Positions 39,924 to 49,589 of a stretch of DNA of 64,000 nucleotides are shown here, piece after piece. The DNA comes from Gemmatimonadales bacterium (GTDB taxonomy: Bacteria > Gemmatimonadota > Gemmatimonadetes > Gemmatimonadales > GWC2-71-9), in contig JAHBVU010000012.1 in NCBI GenBank assembly GCA_019637315.1, forward strand, positions 42,685 through 106,684. The letters run 5' to 3'. A model generated the notes under the pieces. The model had not been told where the DNA came from and did not search any database. It was given only the letters and a program-made list of their open reading frames with translations. The translations under genes were made by a program, and so were the position numbers. The first letter of the stretch is position 1. Each line of letters begins with the position of its first letter.

Positions 39924-41477
39924 TCACACTCCGATCGGAGCCGGCAGGGAATGCAGCACCGGGGCGAGCCCGGCCGGAACCTCGCGCCGGACCTGATCCC
40001 AGCGGCGCCAGACGTCGGGCAGCGCGGCTATCACATCCATCGGGCGGACCGCGCGGGCGGTCAGGCGCCGCGCAGCAAGGTCGGCCGCCTCGCCCATGGC
40101 ATGCGCAGCCGCCGCAGCGACCAGCCCGGGTTCACCCCGCTGCGCCAGCCAGGTACCGATCATGCCACTCAAAGTGTCGCCGCTGCCACCGGTCGCCAGC
40201 CCGGGATTGCCCGCCACGACGGTGAGGGCCGCGTGGGTTGGACCGGCCACCACGGTCGGCACCCCTTTGAGGAGCACCGTCGCGCCCAGCGCGGCAGCGG
40301 CTTCGGTCGCCGCACCCCAGGGATCGACGCCTAACGCTGAGGCGAGGGTCGGAAAGAGGGCGCGAAACTCCCCGGCGTGCGGCGTCAGGACCGCCGTGCG
40401 CCCGGCGAGAATGCCCGCCAATCGATCAGGATCACCCTGAAAGGCCATCAGCGCGTCGGCATCGACGACGAGCGGTGCCTGACCCTGCGCGGCCAGCGAG
40501 CGCACGAACTCCCCCCGGCCCGCGTGACGGCCGAGTCCCGGGCCAACCACGACGGCGTCGGCGCGCTGGATCAGCGCTGTCAGCGCGTCGCTGGGCTGGT
40601 CGAACCCCGTTGCCACGGTCTGCAGATCCGGCTCGGCCGCCGCCAGCAGCGCCAGCGCCTCAGCCGGAGCGGCCACATGCACCAGACCCGCGCCGGCTGC
40701 GAACGCGGCGCGGGCCGCAAGCCGGGCGGCGCCAGTCATTCCGACGTCGCCGCCGACGATGACGATCCGGCCCCGGGTGCCTTTGTGACTCGATGCCGCC
40801 AGCCGGGTCGCCACCCTGACGGCCTCTCGCTCGCGCAGCACGGTGGGCCACTCTGCCGGGGCCGGCACGAACCCGATATCGAGGACCACGACTTCACCGA
40901 CCTCGTCCCGCGCCAGAAGGTGTCCGCGCCGGTAGCCGCCGAACGTGAGCGTCAGGTCCACCTGAATGGCGTCACGCGACACCCCGGTATCGAGATCGAG
41001 CCCGGTCGGGCCGTCGATTGCGGCAATCGGCAGGTCGAGTTCGACCAAACGGGCCAGCAGCGAAGCCATCGCGGGTCGGGGGCGGCCGGAGGCGCCGGTG
41101 CCGAGCAGCGCATCGACCACCAGACCGACGGCGGGCCAAGGCCCGTCGGCGTCGAGCCTTCGGACCGAGGACCCCTCGGCGAGCTGCGCCTGGAGTTGAT
41201 TGAGTGGAGAGGCGTTCCCGGGAACCGGTACGACCCAGACAGGCCACCCCAGCTGATGCAGGGTCCGGGCAATCACCCACCCGTCGCCGCCGTTGTTGCC
41301 GGGGCCGACGGCAATCAGGGTGCCCCGGCCCATCGCCGCACCGTACCGGGCGGTCAGCACCGCCGCTGCCGCCCGTCCCGCGCTCTCCATCAGCGCCACC
41401 GCCGGGAGCCCGGCGTCGACGGTCAAGCGATCCCAGGCCGACGCTTGCTGAGCAGAAACGACGGGAAGTGACGACAT
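39924..41477 (-). CDS. nnr: Bifunctional NAD(P)H-hydrate epimerase / ADP-dependent dehydratase
   Basis: A protein of 517 residues that repairs hydrated NAD(P)H. The N-terminal YjeF_N epimerase domain (about 1-210) has AGLPAVALMESAG, GPGNNGGDGWVIAR and AIDGPTGLDLDTG. The C-terminal ribokinase-fold dehydratase (about 225-490) shows VGPGLGRH, VLTPHAGEFRAL and NPGLATGGSGDTLSG. Together they racemise and dehydrate the S and R forms of NAD(P)HX. Fusion of the two is common in bacteria. It is the second gene after the Minf_1886-like gene (28-base gap) and before thiL (1 base). Confidence 0.93.
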   Translation of the reverse strand: MSSLPVVSAQQASAWDRLTVDAGLPAVALMESAGRAAAAVLTARYGAAMGRGTLIAVGPGNNGGDGWVIARTLHQLGWPVWVVPVPGNASPLNQLQAQLAEGSSVRRLDADGPWPAVGLVVDALLGTGASGRPRPAMASLLARLVELDLPIAAIDGPTGLDLDTGVSRDAIQVDLTLTFGGYRRGHLLARDEVGEVVVLDIGFVPAPAEWPTVLREREAVRVATRLAASSHKGTRGRIVIVGGDVGMTGAARLAARAAFAAGAGLVHVAAPAEALALLAAAEPDLQTVATGFDQPSDALTALIQRADAVVVGPGLGRHAGRGEFVRSLAAQGQAPLVVDADALMAFQGDPDRLAGILAGRTAVLTPHAGEFRALFPTLASALGVDPWGAATEAAAALGATVLLKGVPTVVAGPTHAALTVVAGNPGLATGGSGDTLSGMIGTWLAQRGEPGLVAAAAAHAMGEAADLAARRLTARAVRPMDVIAALPDVWRRWDQVRREVPAGLAPVLHSLPAPIGV

Positions 41478-41505
41478 GCCGATCGTTCTCCTCCTGATAG
41501 CGGCG

Positions 41506-41934
41506 CTATGCTCCGCGCTCGGAGATCTTGCCGCGGCTCCAGCTGCAGGGGCCGCGTGGAACCCCGCGCCACAGGTACGACTCGGAGAAAGCCTGATCGA
41601 AGTCGTAGACCGAGTGGAAATCCTCGACTCGGTCTTCCGGCTGAGTAACTAGCAGCCCGACCTCGACGAGGGCAAAGACGATCCGGCCGATATCGGCCGT
41701 TCGACGAATGCCCCAATGGCCCAGCACCTGCTGAGCCATCAGGCCATACTGCTCGAGTGCGTGATCCCGGCAGGCCCGGGCCAGCTCCTGCCCGGAAACG
41801 TGGCGCCGGACGGTCAACCGATTCTGGACGTACTCGATGCTCTCGAGCACGAACAGGTACGCCTGCTCGTCGTAGTGGCTTTCCGACCGACGCAGTCGAT
41901 CGACCAGCTCCGGCGCCAGGCGAATCTCGATCAC
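41506..41934 (-). CDS. Minf_1886 family protein
   Basis: A protein of 142 residues, the usual length for this family of unknown function. The conserved pattern is visible: [67 protein letters not shown] and [17 protein letters not shown]. It looks all-helical and cytoplasmic. Its start overlaps the glyA stop by 4 bases, and NAD(P)HX repair follows. Family members often sit beside glyA or translation genes, but the job is not known. Confidence 0.82.
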   Translation of the reverse strand: MIEIRLAPELVDRLRRSESHYDEQAYLFVLESIEYVQNRLTVRRHVSGQELARACRDHALEQYGLMAQQVLGHWGIRRTADIGRIVFALVEVGLLVTQPEDRVEDFHSVYDFDQAFSESYLWRGVPRGPCSWSRGKISERGA

Positions 41935-43271
41935 GAGCGCTTCCCTGCTCCCGCGCCAACGCCCGCCGCCGGCCGGCCGGCCGGACGCCCGTTCCCCGCC
42001 GCTGCCTGCGCAGCAGTCGGCCCCGGCGGATAAAGGGGGTACCCCGAAGCCAGGCCACGCACCTCCTGGCGCACCCGGGCCACCGTGGCGTCGTCGGGTG
42101 ACGAGAGCACCTCGTCGATCAACCGGGCAATCACATCCATTTCCGCCAGGCCCATCCCGCGGGTGGTAACCGCCGGGGTGCCCAGACGAATCCCACTAGT
42201 CACGAAGGGCGACGCCGGATCGTTCGGAATGGTGTTGCGGTTGACGGTAATGCCCGCGTGCTCGAGCGCCGTTTCAGCCGCCTTACCCGTGATGTTGCGG
42301 CTGCGAACGTCGACCAGCATGACATGAGAATCGGTTCCGTCGGCGATGATCCGGAAGCCCCGATCCATCAGGCCGGCCGCCAGCCGCTGCGCATTGGCAA
42401 CCACCTGCGCAGCATAGAGACGGAACTCCGGCAGCTGCGCTTCACCGAACGAGACGGCCTTGGCGGCAATCACATGTTCGAGCGGACCGCCCTGCGTTCC
42501 CGGAAACACCGAGCGATCGATCGCGCGCCCCAGGTCCGCCCGAGCCAGAATCAGCCCGCCTCGCGGCCCGCGCAGCGTCTTGTGGGTCGTCGTCGTGACG
42601 ATCTGCGCGTGCGGTACCGGCGAGGGATAGGCACCACCGGCTACGAGACCGGCGAAGTGCGCCATGTCGACCAGCAGCTTGGCACCGACCTCGTCGGCGA
42701 TGGCCCGAAATCCGGCAAAGTCGATGATCCGCGAGTAAGCGCTGCCCCCGCAGATGATCAGCTTGGGCCGCTCCCGGAGCGCAATGGCCCGCACCTCATC
42801 GAGCTCGATCAGGCCACTGTCGACGTTGACACCGTAGTGCACGGCCCGCCAGATGGTTCCACTGTGATTGACATTGTGCCCGTGCGACAGGTGCCCGCCG
42901 TGGGACAACGACATCCCGAGCAGGGTCTCGCCCGGCGGGAGCACCGCCATGAATGCCGCAAAATTGGCCTGCGCCCCCGAGTGCGGCTGGACGTTGGCAT
43001 ACTCGGCGCCAAACAGCGCCTTGGCCCGGTCGATGGCCAGCTGCTCGACCTGGTCGATGACCTGATTGCCGCCGTAGTAGCGCTTGCCCGGATATCCCTC
43101 GGAATACTTGTTGGTGAGTGGCGTGCCCATCGCATCGATCACTGCCCGCGAAGCAAAGTTCTCGCTTGCGATCAGTTCGAGCCCCTCCCGCTGTCGGGTC
43201 AGCTCGCGATCAACCAGGGCCGCCACCACCGGATCGGCAACGCGCAGCGATGCCGCATGATTGTACGTCAT
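41931..43271 (-). CDS. glyA: Serine hydroxymethyltransferase
   Basis: A protein of 446 residues. The PLP lysine is in [13 protein letters not shown], with ELIASENF at the N-terminus, [33 protein letters not shown] and [14 protein letters not shown] all in place. It moves a one-carbon unit between serine and tetrahydrofolate, feeding purine synthesis. A variable Pro/Ala/Gly-rich tail of about 25 residues extends past the usual end ([14 protein letters not shown]). It overlaps rpiB upstream and the Minf_1886 gene downstream by 4 bases each. Confidence 0.95.
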   Translation of the reverse strand: MTYNHAASLRVADPVVAALVDRELTRQREGLELIASENFASRAVIDAMGTPLTNKYSEGYPGKRYYGGNQVIDQVEQLAIDRAKALFGAEYANVQPHSGAQANFAAFMAVLPPGETLLGMSLSHGGHLSHGHNVNHSGTIWRAVHYGVNVDSGLIELDEVRAIALRERPKLIICGGSAYSRIIDFAGFRAIADEVGAKLLVDMAHFAGLVAGGAYPSPVPHAQIVTTTTHKTLRGPRGGLILARADLGRAIDRSVFPGTQGGPLEHVIAAKAVSFGEAQLPEFRLYAAQVVANAQRLAAGLMDRGFRIIADGTDSHVMLVDVRSRNITGKAAETALEHAGITVNRNTIPNDPASPFVTSGIRLGTPAVTTRGMGLAEMDVIARLIDEVLSSPDDATVARVRQEVRGLASGYPLYPPGPTAAQAAAGNGRPAGRPAAGVGAGAGKRS

Positions 43272-43711
43272 TCGTTCTCCACTTCGATCTTGGCAACCCG
43301 GCGCTCGTGGCGGCCGCCTTCGAAAGGCGTCTCAAGCCAGGTGCGCAGAATTTCGAGTCCCTGATCCTCGGTCACGAACCGCGCGGGGAGGACCAGGACA
43401 TTGGCATCATTGTGTTCACGAGCCAGGGCCGCAATGTCCGGCGCCCAGGCAACGGCGGCCCGCACCCCGTGGTGCCGATTGGCCGCGTACGACATCCCGA
43501 GCCCGGTTCCACAGAGCAGCACACCGCGCTTGGCGTTGCCTCGCGCCACCCGGTCCGCCACGACATGCGCATAGTCGGGATAGTCGGTCGAGTCGGTCGA
43601 ATGTGTCCCGACATCCTCCGGCGCATATCCGAGGCGCTTCAACTCCTCGACAATGCGCTCTTTCAGCGCAAAACCGGCGTGATCGGCCCCGATCGGAATC
43701 GTCTCAGCCAT
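43268..43711 (-). CDS. rpiB: Ribose-5-phosphate isomerase B
   Basis: A protein of 147 residues of the RpiB/LacAB family. Motifs are [10 protein letters not shown] at the N-terminus, [17 protein letters not shown], and [25 protein letters not shown], with the catalytic-site Cys. It interconverts ribose-5-phosphate and ribulose-5-phosphate. It overlaps glyA by 4 bases and follows the hydroxyacyl-CoA dehydrogenase by 9 bases; rpiB-glyA pairing is common in bacteria. A ribokinase elsewhere in the window (27967) also makes its substrate. Confidence 0.93.
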   Translation of the reverse strand: MAETIPIGADHAGFALKERIVEELKRLGYAPEDVGTHSTDSTDYPDYAHVVADRVARGNAKRGVLLCGTGLGMSYAANRHHGVRAAVAWAPDIAALAREHNDANVLVLPARFVTEDQGLEILRTWLETPFEGGRHERRVAKIEVENE

Positions 43712-43720
43712 CGGCGTGCC

Positions 43721-44563
43721 TCAGTACGCGTAGAAGCCCTGTTTGGACTTGCGGCCCAGGTGACCCGCCGCCACCATCCGGCGCAGCAAGGGACAGGGTC
43801 GGTACTTCGGATCGCCCAACCCCTTGTGCATCACCTCGAGAATGGCCAGGCACACGTCGAGTCCGATGAAGTCCGCCAGCGCGAGCGGGCCCATCGGGTG
43901 CGCCATGCCCAGCTTCATCACCGTATCAACGGACTCGGGCGTCGCCACGCCCTCCATCACCGTGTAGATCGCCTCGTTGATCATCGGCATCAGGATCCGA
44001 TTGGCCACGAAGCCCGGGTAGTCCTGCACCTCGACCGGCGTCTTGCCCAGCGCCGTCGAGATCTCCAGCACTGTCGAAGTAGTCTCGTCGCTCGTCGCAT
44101 GACCGCGAATCACTTCGACCAGCTGCATGACCGGCACCGGATTCATGAAATGCATCCCGATGACATTCTGGGGACGCCGGGTCCGGGCCGCGATCTCGGT
44201 GATGGAAATCGAACTGGTGTTGGTCGCCAGAATGGCGTCGGCAGCCGCGATCCGATCGAGCGATTCGAAGATCGAGAACTTGAGCGGCGGTTGCTCCGTG
44301 GCCGCCTCGATGATGATATTCGCCGAGGCCGCGCCTTCGAGGGCCGTCGCGGTCTGGATTCTGCCAAGGATCTGTGGAGGCGCGTCGCTTGGAATAGCGC
44401 CCTTCTTGGCCTGTCGATCGAGATTGGCCTGAATCGTGGTCCGGGCGCGATCGAGCGCCTGCTGAGACACATCGATCAGGGTCACACTCCAGCCATATTG
44501 TGCAAACACGTGGGCGATGCCGTTACCCATCGTCCCCGCGCCGATCACTGCCGCCTGCTTCAT
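43721..44563 (-). CDS. 3-hydroxybutyryl-CoA dehydrogenase
   Basis: A protein of 280 residues, normal for the short FadB-type enzymes (Hbd/PaaH). The Rossmann motif GAGTMGNGIAHVFA opens the protein, with acidic VTLIDVS for NAD(H) choice. NTSSISIT, GMHFMNPVPVMQLVEVI with the catalytic His, PGFVANRILMPMINEA and GLGDPKYRPCPLLRRMV are family signatures. It oxidises 3-hydroxyacyl-CoA to the 3-keto form. A thiolase lies two genes upstream, so the pair covers two consecutive steps of acyl-CoA metabolism. Its start overlaps the CPBP gene stop. Confidence 0.93.
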   Translation of the reverse strand: MKQAAVIGAGTMGNGIAHVFAQYGWSVTLIDVSQQALDRARTTIQANLDRQAKKGAIPSDAPPQILGRIQTATALEGAASANIIIEAATEQPPLKFSIFESLDRIAAADAILATNTSSISITEIAARTRRPQNVIGMHFMNPVPVMQLVEVIRGHATSDETTSTVLEISTALGKTPVEVQDYPGFVANRILMPMINEAIYTVMEGVATPESVDTVMKLGMAHPMGPLALADFIGLDVCLAILEVMHKGLGDPKYRPCPLLRRMVAAGHLGRKSKQGFYAY

Positions 44564-45429
44564 GATGCCTCCCGAAAGTCACGCCACCGAACCACAAACA
44601 GGATTCCCACCGTCAACGCCACGGTCGCCAGCACTCCACCTTCCGGACCGAAGCGCCCTCCGGTGACCCACGCGGGGTCGCCGGGCACAAAATCGATCCA
44701 CGGAATCTCGAACGGCAAACCGCTGACCGGCGCGGCAAGCGCCGCGAGAGCGGCATTCCAGCCAAGATGCGCGCCGGTCGCCGTCCAAATACCACCCCGC
44801 GCGAAAAACGTAAGCCCGAGGAGCACCCCGGCAAGGGCAATGTTGCCAAGGGCCAGCAGCGTCACACTCGGATTGGCCCGATGCGCGACGGCAAACAGCG
44901 CCGCCGTCACCACAATAGCCCCAGCGCGCCCGATGCCACGTGCCATCCCCGCCACCGCCACGCCGCGGAACGCCAACTCTTCCATGAACGCAGCCGGCAA
45001 GAGCACCAGCGTGAGCAACCCCACTCGGCCCAGGTACGACCCGAAGCTGCCACCATCGGGCACCCATCCCGACCCCGCTCCGAGGCTCAGCACCAGGGCC
45101 CCGATACCGACCAGCGCACCTACCGCAAACCCTTTTCCGAGCCCTTTCGCACCTTCTCGCGCCGGCACGAAGCCAAGCGTTCGCCAGTCGAGTCGGAGTG
45201 CTTTCCTCCCGATCAGCCACGTCAGCCCGCCGAAGACAATGAGCCCGACGGTGGTCTGAATCACGGCCGCACCGCTGAAGCCTACGGCGCCCGCGGGCAG
45301 CTGCTCGAGCAAGAGCCAGTAGACGGTCGCTCCGAGCAGCCCGGTCGTGCTGTACCCTACCAGTATAAAACCGAGCGACCAGGCAACGGCCCCGAGCCGG
45401 GACCGCGCACTGGTCGCTCGCAGATCCAC
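44560..45429 (-). CDS. CPBP-family intramembrane glutamic/metallo-type protease
   Basis: A protein of 289 residues. The frame is open further upstream, but GTG 45429, six bases after the thiolase stop, is the best start because conserved hydrophobic sequence begins there. About eight membrane helices are predicted. The CPBP (CAAX/ABI) motifs are EELAFRG (EExxxR), FAVAH and HLGWN (HxxxN), which form the intramembrane active site. Family members process prenylated or membrane peptides and some protect against bacteriocins. Location within a fatty-acid operon gives no direct clue. Confidence 0.8.
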   Translation of the reverse strand: MDLRATSARSRLGAVAWSLGFILVGYSTTGLLGATVYWLLLEQLPAGAVGFSGAAVIQTTVGLIVFGGLTWLIGRKALRLDWRTLGFVPAREGAKGLGKGFAVGALVGIGALVLSLGAGSGWVPDGGSFGSYLGRVGLLTLVLLPAAFMEELAFRGVAVAGMARGIGRAGAIVVTAALFAVAHRANPSVTLLALGNIALAGVLLGLTFFARGGIWTATGAHLGWNAALAALAAPVSGLPFEIPWIDFVPGDPAWVTGGRFGPEGGVLATVALTVGILFVVRWRDFREAS

Positions 45430-45434
45430 GAAGG

Positions 45435-46622
45435 TCAGACCGCTTCGACCGAAAGCGCGACGGCGTTGCCTCCACCAAGACAGAGCGTGGCGAGGCCCGT
45501 GACAGCCCCGCGCGACTTCATCGCATAGAGGAGGGTGGTGAGGACTCGCGCGCCGCTGGCGCCGATCGGATGCCCCAGTGCAATCGCACCGCCGTGCACA
45601 TTGACCCGATCCCAATCCCAGCCCAACGCCCGACCATCGGCCAGCGCCTGGACCGCGAACGCCTCGTTGGCCTCGATCAGGCCATAGTCACCAATCGTGG
45701 TACCCGTCTTCTTCATCAGGTTCTGGACCGCGAAGATCGGCGCGAAGAAGAGGTCCTTGGGTTCGCCGCCGCCGGTCGCATATCCGGTGATCCGGGCCAG
45801 CGGCGTCAGACCATGCGCCTTGGCGAAGGCCAGCGAGGCGACCACGAGCGCCGACGAACCGTCATTGAGACCCGGCGCGTTGCCGGCCGTGACGCTGCCC
45901 TCTTTGTCGAACGACGGCCGGAGCTTGGCCAGCGACTCGACCGAGGTATCCTTGCGAGGCGACTCATCGGTGTCGACCGTCGTGCTGCCACCCTTGATGG
46001 GCACCGACACCGGCACGATCTCCGCGGCGAAGACGCCCGCTTCGATCGACGCAACTGCCTTGCGATGGCTCTCGAAGGCGTAGCGATCCTGATCGGCTCG
46101 CGAAACTTCGGCCTTCTTGGCGGTGTACTCGGCCAGGTTGCCCATGTGGACATTGCCGAATGAATCCCAGAGCCCGTCGTGAATCATGCCGTCCACCATG
46201 GTCTGGTTGCCGGCCTTGATACCGCCACGCATGCCATAGACATAGTGGGGAGACGACGACATCGACTCCATCCCACCGGCAACGACGAGCTGGCTGTCGC
46301 CGGCTTTGATCGACTGAGCGGCCAGCATTACCGCCTTGAGGCCGGAGCCGCAGACCTTGTTGATGGTCAAGGCGGGAATGACGCCGTTCAGGCCGGCCTT
46401 GATCATCGCCTGGCGACCGGTGGCCTGCCCCGAGCCACCCTGCAGCACGTGGCCCATGATGACCTCGTCGATGGCGCCCGCGTCGACCCCCGCCCGGTGG
46501 ACCGCTTCCTTGATGGCGATGGCGCCGAGCGACGGCGCGTTGAACGATGACAGGCCGCCAAGGTACTTCCCGATCGGGGTACGGCAGGCCGAGAGGATTA
46601 CAGGCGTCGTTGCGTCAGACAT
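45435..46622 (-). CDS. Acetyl-CoA C-acetyltransferase (thiolase)
   Basis: A protein of 395 residues. The acylated cysteine is in [14 protein letters not shown], the second cysteine in [14 protein letters not shown], and the histidine in [16 protein letters not shown], so all three catalytic parts are present. [15 protein letters not shown] is another thiolase signature. It condenses two acetyl-CoA to acetoacetyl-CoA or cleaves 3-ketoacyl-CoA. With the 3-hydroxybutyryl-CoA dehydrogenase it could form the first steps to hydroxybutyrate or act in degradation; no PHA synthase or crotonase is nearby. It starts the run thiolase, CPBP, dehydrogenase, rpiB, glyA. Confidence 0.93.
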   Translation of the reverse strand: MSDATTPVILSACRTPIGKYLGGLSSFNAPSLGAIAIKEAVHRAGVDAGAIDEVIMGHVLQGGSGQATGRQAMIKAGLNGVIPALTINKVCGSGLKAVMLAAQSIKAGDSQLVVAGGMESMSSSPHYVYGMRGGIKAGNQTMVDGMIHDGLWDSFGNVHMGNLAEYTAKKAEVSRADQDRYAFESHRKAVASIEAGVFAAEIVPVSVPIKGGSTTVDTDESPRKDTSVESLAKLRPSFDKEGSVTAGNAPGLNDGSSALVVASLAFAKAHGLTPLARITGYATGGGEPKDLFFAPIFAVQNLMKKTGTTIGDYGLIEANEAFAVQALADGRALGWDWDRVNVHGGAIALGHPIGASGARVLTTLLYAMKSRGAVTGLATLCLGGGNAVALSVEAV

Positions 46623-46701
46623 GGGACTCTCGAAGTCGAGGAAAGTTCAGCCCAGAAGATAGACAACCGGCGGGGTGGTCTGAAGGGGCCAAGCTGCGCT
46701 G

Positions 46702-49560
46702 TCAGCGAAGCGAGGCGGCCTCTCCCGTCAGTCGCCCGATGGCGGCTCGGGCCTCGGCGGCCCAGGCATCGTCGGCCGACCAGAGCCGGAGAAACCGGCT
46801 GTACGAGGCAACGGCATCCTCCCGCTGTCCGGCTGCCTCGAGCGCCCGGCCCAAGAGCAGCTGTGTGACCGACATCACCCCGAAATCAGACTCGAATCCG
46901 TAGCGGAGCCGGAGCAGCCCGAGTTCGCGGGTGGCAGGCCGCATGGCCAGGACCGTCGCGAGTTCGAGTCGGGCAGCCACCGAAAGGAAAGGCGGGATGG
47001 TCCCGGAGGCGCTCTCGAGCGCACTGCTCAGCAATCGAATCCCACCCAATGTGTCGCCCCTCGCGAGCAAGACCCGGCCCTTGGCCGCAGTCACCAGCGA
47101 TCGGACCGGTCCGGCCACGGCAACCGTGTCCCGGGCCAGCAGGCTGTCGGCGAGGCGACCCGCCAGGCTCAGGTCGCCGCGGACCAGTGCCACCTGGATG
47201 ACCGCGTGGACCTGAAACGGATTGACTCGATTGGCGGCGAGCACTCGGCTGGCGACATCCCCGCCATAGCCGGGAGGGGCGATCCCGAGAGTAATCGGGT
47301 GCAACAACGCCGAGAGCCGCAGATCCTGGCTGATGCCCTGCAGGGAGTCGGCAACGGCGCGGGCCTGCTCGAAGCGCCCGAGCCCGGCGGCCATCACGCT
47401 GCGCGCGAGCGTCTGCTCCGCCGGCGAGCCGCCGGACCCCGAGAAGGCATGCTGCACCAGAGCCCAGACCCGCTCCGCATCCCCATCTGGGGCCAGTTCC
47501 GCAGCATGGATTGCCGCCTGGTACGCACCGCGTCTGCTCCCGATCAGTGCAATCGCCGTTGAATCGAGCCCGCGCCGCCCCCAGCCGATGTCTGCCGCCG
47601 TCCGGTAGGCGCGTGCCTCGTCCTCAGACCCCGCCCGTCGCATCACTTCGATGTATCGGTCGAGCAAGGCGCTGTCACGGTAGGCAATCGCCATCTCGGC
47701 CGGGTGGAGGGCCGCCGGCGTCAGCGAGGAGTCGAGCGCAATGACCCGGTCGAACGGCGCTCGGATCTCTTCGGGGGGCCTGGGATCGACCGCGCGGTTG
47801 TGGTAATAGGTTTCGCCCAGGACGAACCAACCCTCGACGTCATCCGGATACTGCGCCACATAGCGGCGAGCAGAGTCCCCGGCCGCGCGGTTGCCCCGAG
47901 AAAACAAGCTGTAGGTCGCCACCAGCGAACGCTCCCGCGGCGGCAGCCGATCCGCAAATCGCCGAGCCGCGTCGCTCGCCTCGACCGCCTTCGGCGACCC
48001 ATAGCCGCCGACCCAGCCAATCGACGAACTGAGCCGCAGATACGCCAGACTGAAGGTCGAGTCGAGCTCGACCGCACGCTGAAAGGCCAGCTGCGCCGAA
48101 TCCCAGGCCGACCGGCGGTAGAGTCGTTCGCCGTCCAGGAAGGAACGCATCGCCTCCATCGAGTTGGTGGTGATGCCGCTGACCCGAAGCGATGGTACCG
48201 GCTCGTTGGACTGCCAGATACCGCGCACCAGGTCGGCACTGAGGCGGTCGACCAGAACCAGCACGCTGTCCGACGCCCCGTCGACCTGGGCCTTCGCCAG
48301 CTCGGTGCCATCGAGCCCATGGAGCGCAGCCGCGATGCGAACCCGGTTGCCAGTGCTCACGAGACTGCCCGTCAGCACGCTGTTGGCGTTGACTGCCCGC
48401 GCCAGGCTGCGACCGGCATCCGGGTCTGCCGGGTTGCCCCGCCGACGCCATTGCGCCAGCACGAGCCGCGGTTCGACGACCCGAATACCTCCAACCGTGT
48501 TGAGGTTGGCCGACAGCAGGTCGACCATGCCTTCACCCAGGGTTTCCACCCCAGGTCCCGACGTCGTGAACGGCGCCACCGCAATGACCTCGGCCTCTTT
48601 GCGCACCAAGGCAATTGGCTCGCGCGGCCAGAACACCAGGGCCAGGAGACTGATCACGAAGGCAGCGGAAAAGAACGCCACTGCGCCGAGCAGGCGACGC
48701 TGCTTGGTCAGGACAGCCTGCCCTCCGCCGCCTGACCGAACGAGATCCTCCGCGAACGCCATGATCGTGGGATAGCGCTCGGCCGGATCGCTCGCCAGCG
48801 CACGAGCGACCACGGGGTCGGCGTCAGGGGGCACCGTTCGCACCAGCTTGGTGAGTTTGGGTCGCGGCCCCGTCAGACTCTGCGCCAGCGCGGCTTGCAC
48901 CGTCGGCCCCGAGAACGGCACCTCGCCGCTCACCATCTCATAGAAGACCGCCGCCAGGCTGTACTGATCGGTTCGAGCGTCGAGTTCGGAAGCGGTCGCC
49001 TGCTCAGGGCTCATATACCCAGGCGTCCCGACGGCAAAACCCAGCCCGGTATGACGCTTGCCTTGCTGCGCGATGCCCACGGCTCGCGCAATCCCGAAGT
49101 CGGCCAGCATCGCATGGCCGCCGGTCAACAGGATGTTCTCGGGTTTGATGTCGCGGTGGACCAGACCCTGCCCATGGGCGTAGGCCAGTGCACTGGCAAT
49201 CTCGCGGGTCAGTTCGACCGCTTCGTCGAAGGGAATCTGCTTGTCGCGATCGAGTCGATTCCGCAACGACTCGCCCTCGACGAAGGGCATCACGAAATCG
49301 AAGATCCCGCCAGCAACTCCCGAGTCGTAGAGCGGCACGATGTGGGGGTGCTGGAGCCGGGCCGACAGCTCGATCTCGTGGAAGAACCGATCGGCCCCCA
49401 TGGTGGCCGCCAGCTCCGGACGGAAGACCTTGATGGCAACCGGGCGGTCATGCTTGAGGTCGCGCGCCAGGAAGACGGTCGCCATCCCGCCTTCCCCGAT
49501 CTGACGCTCGATCTGATACCGATCGCCCAGCCCGGCACGGAGCTGCTGCTCGACGTTCAT
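46702..49560 (-). CDS. Membrane Ser/Thr protein kinase with TolB-like and TPR periplasmic tail
   Basis: A protein of 952 residues. The Hanks-type kinase domain (about 15-275) is complete: GEGGMATVF, VAIKV with Lys44, HRDIKPEN (135-142), DFG (154-156) and GTPGYMSPEQ. One membrane helix (about 290-311) follows. The rest should lie outside the inner membrane: a TolB-like domain from about 325 (VIAVAPFTTSGPG, EGMVDLLSANL) and TPR repeats (SAQLAFQRAVELDSTFSLAYLRL and later). This PknB-type arrangement relays an outside signal to cytoplasmic substrates. It is followed after 79 bases of sequence by thiolase on the upstream side and by thrS 29 bases upstream of its start, so it may share the thrS transcript. 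Confidence 0.92.
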   Translation of the reverse strand: MNVEQQLRAGLGDRYQIERQIGEGGMATVFLARDLKHDRPVAIKVFRPELAATMGADRFFHEIELSARLQHPHIVPLYDSGVAGGIFDFVMPFVEGESLRNRLDRDKQIPFDEAVELTREIASALAYAHGQGLVHRDIKPENILLTGGHAMLADFGIARAVGIAQQGKRHTGLGFAVGTPGYMSPEQATASELDARTDQYSLAAVFYEMVSGEVPFSGPTVQAALAQSLTGPRPKLTKLVRTVPPDADPVVARALASDPAERYPTIMAFAEDLVRSGGGGQAVLTKQRRLLGAVAFFSAAFVISLLALVFWPREPIALVRKEAEVIAVAPFTTSGPGVETLGEGMVDLLSANLNTVGGIRVVEPRLVLAQWRRRGNPADPDAGRSLARAVNANSVLTGSLVSTGNRVRIAAALHGLDGTELAKAQVDGASDSVLVLVDRLSADLVRGIWQSNEPVPSLRVSGITTNSMEAMRSFLDGERLYRRSAWDSAQLAFQRAVELDSTFSLAYLRLSSSIGWVGGYGSPKAVEASDAARRFADRLPPRERSLVATYSLFSRGNRAAGDSARRYVAQYPDDVEGWFVLGETYYHNRAVDPRPPEEIRAPFDRVIALDSSLTPAALHPAEMAIAYRDSALLDRYIEVMRRAGSEDEARAYRTAADIGWGRRGLDSTAIALIGSRRGAYQAAIHAAELAPDGDAERVWALVQHAFSGSGGSPAEQTLARSVMAAGLGRFEQARAVADSLQGISQDLRLSALLHPITLGIAPPGYGGDVASRVLAANRVNPFQVHAVIQVALVRGDLSLAGRLADSLLARDTVAVAGPVRSLVTAAKGRVLLARGDTLGGIRLLSSALESASGTIPPFLSVAARLELATVLAMRPATRELGLLRLRYGFESDFGVMSVTQLLLGRALEAAGQREDAVASYSRFLRLWSADDAWAAEARAAIGRLTGEAASLR

Positions 49561-49589
49561 GGCGCTCCTCGGGCTCGGGACCCGGCGAC

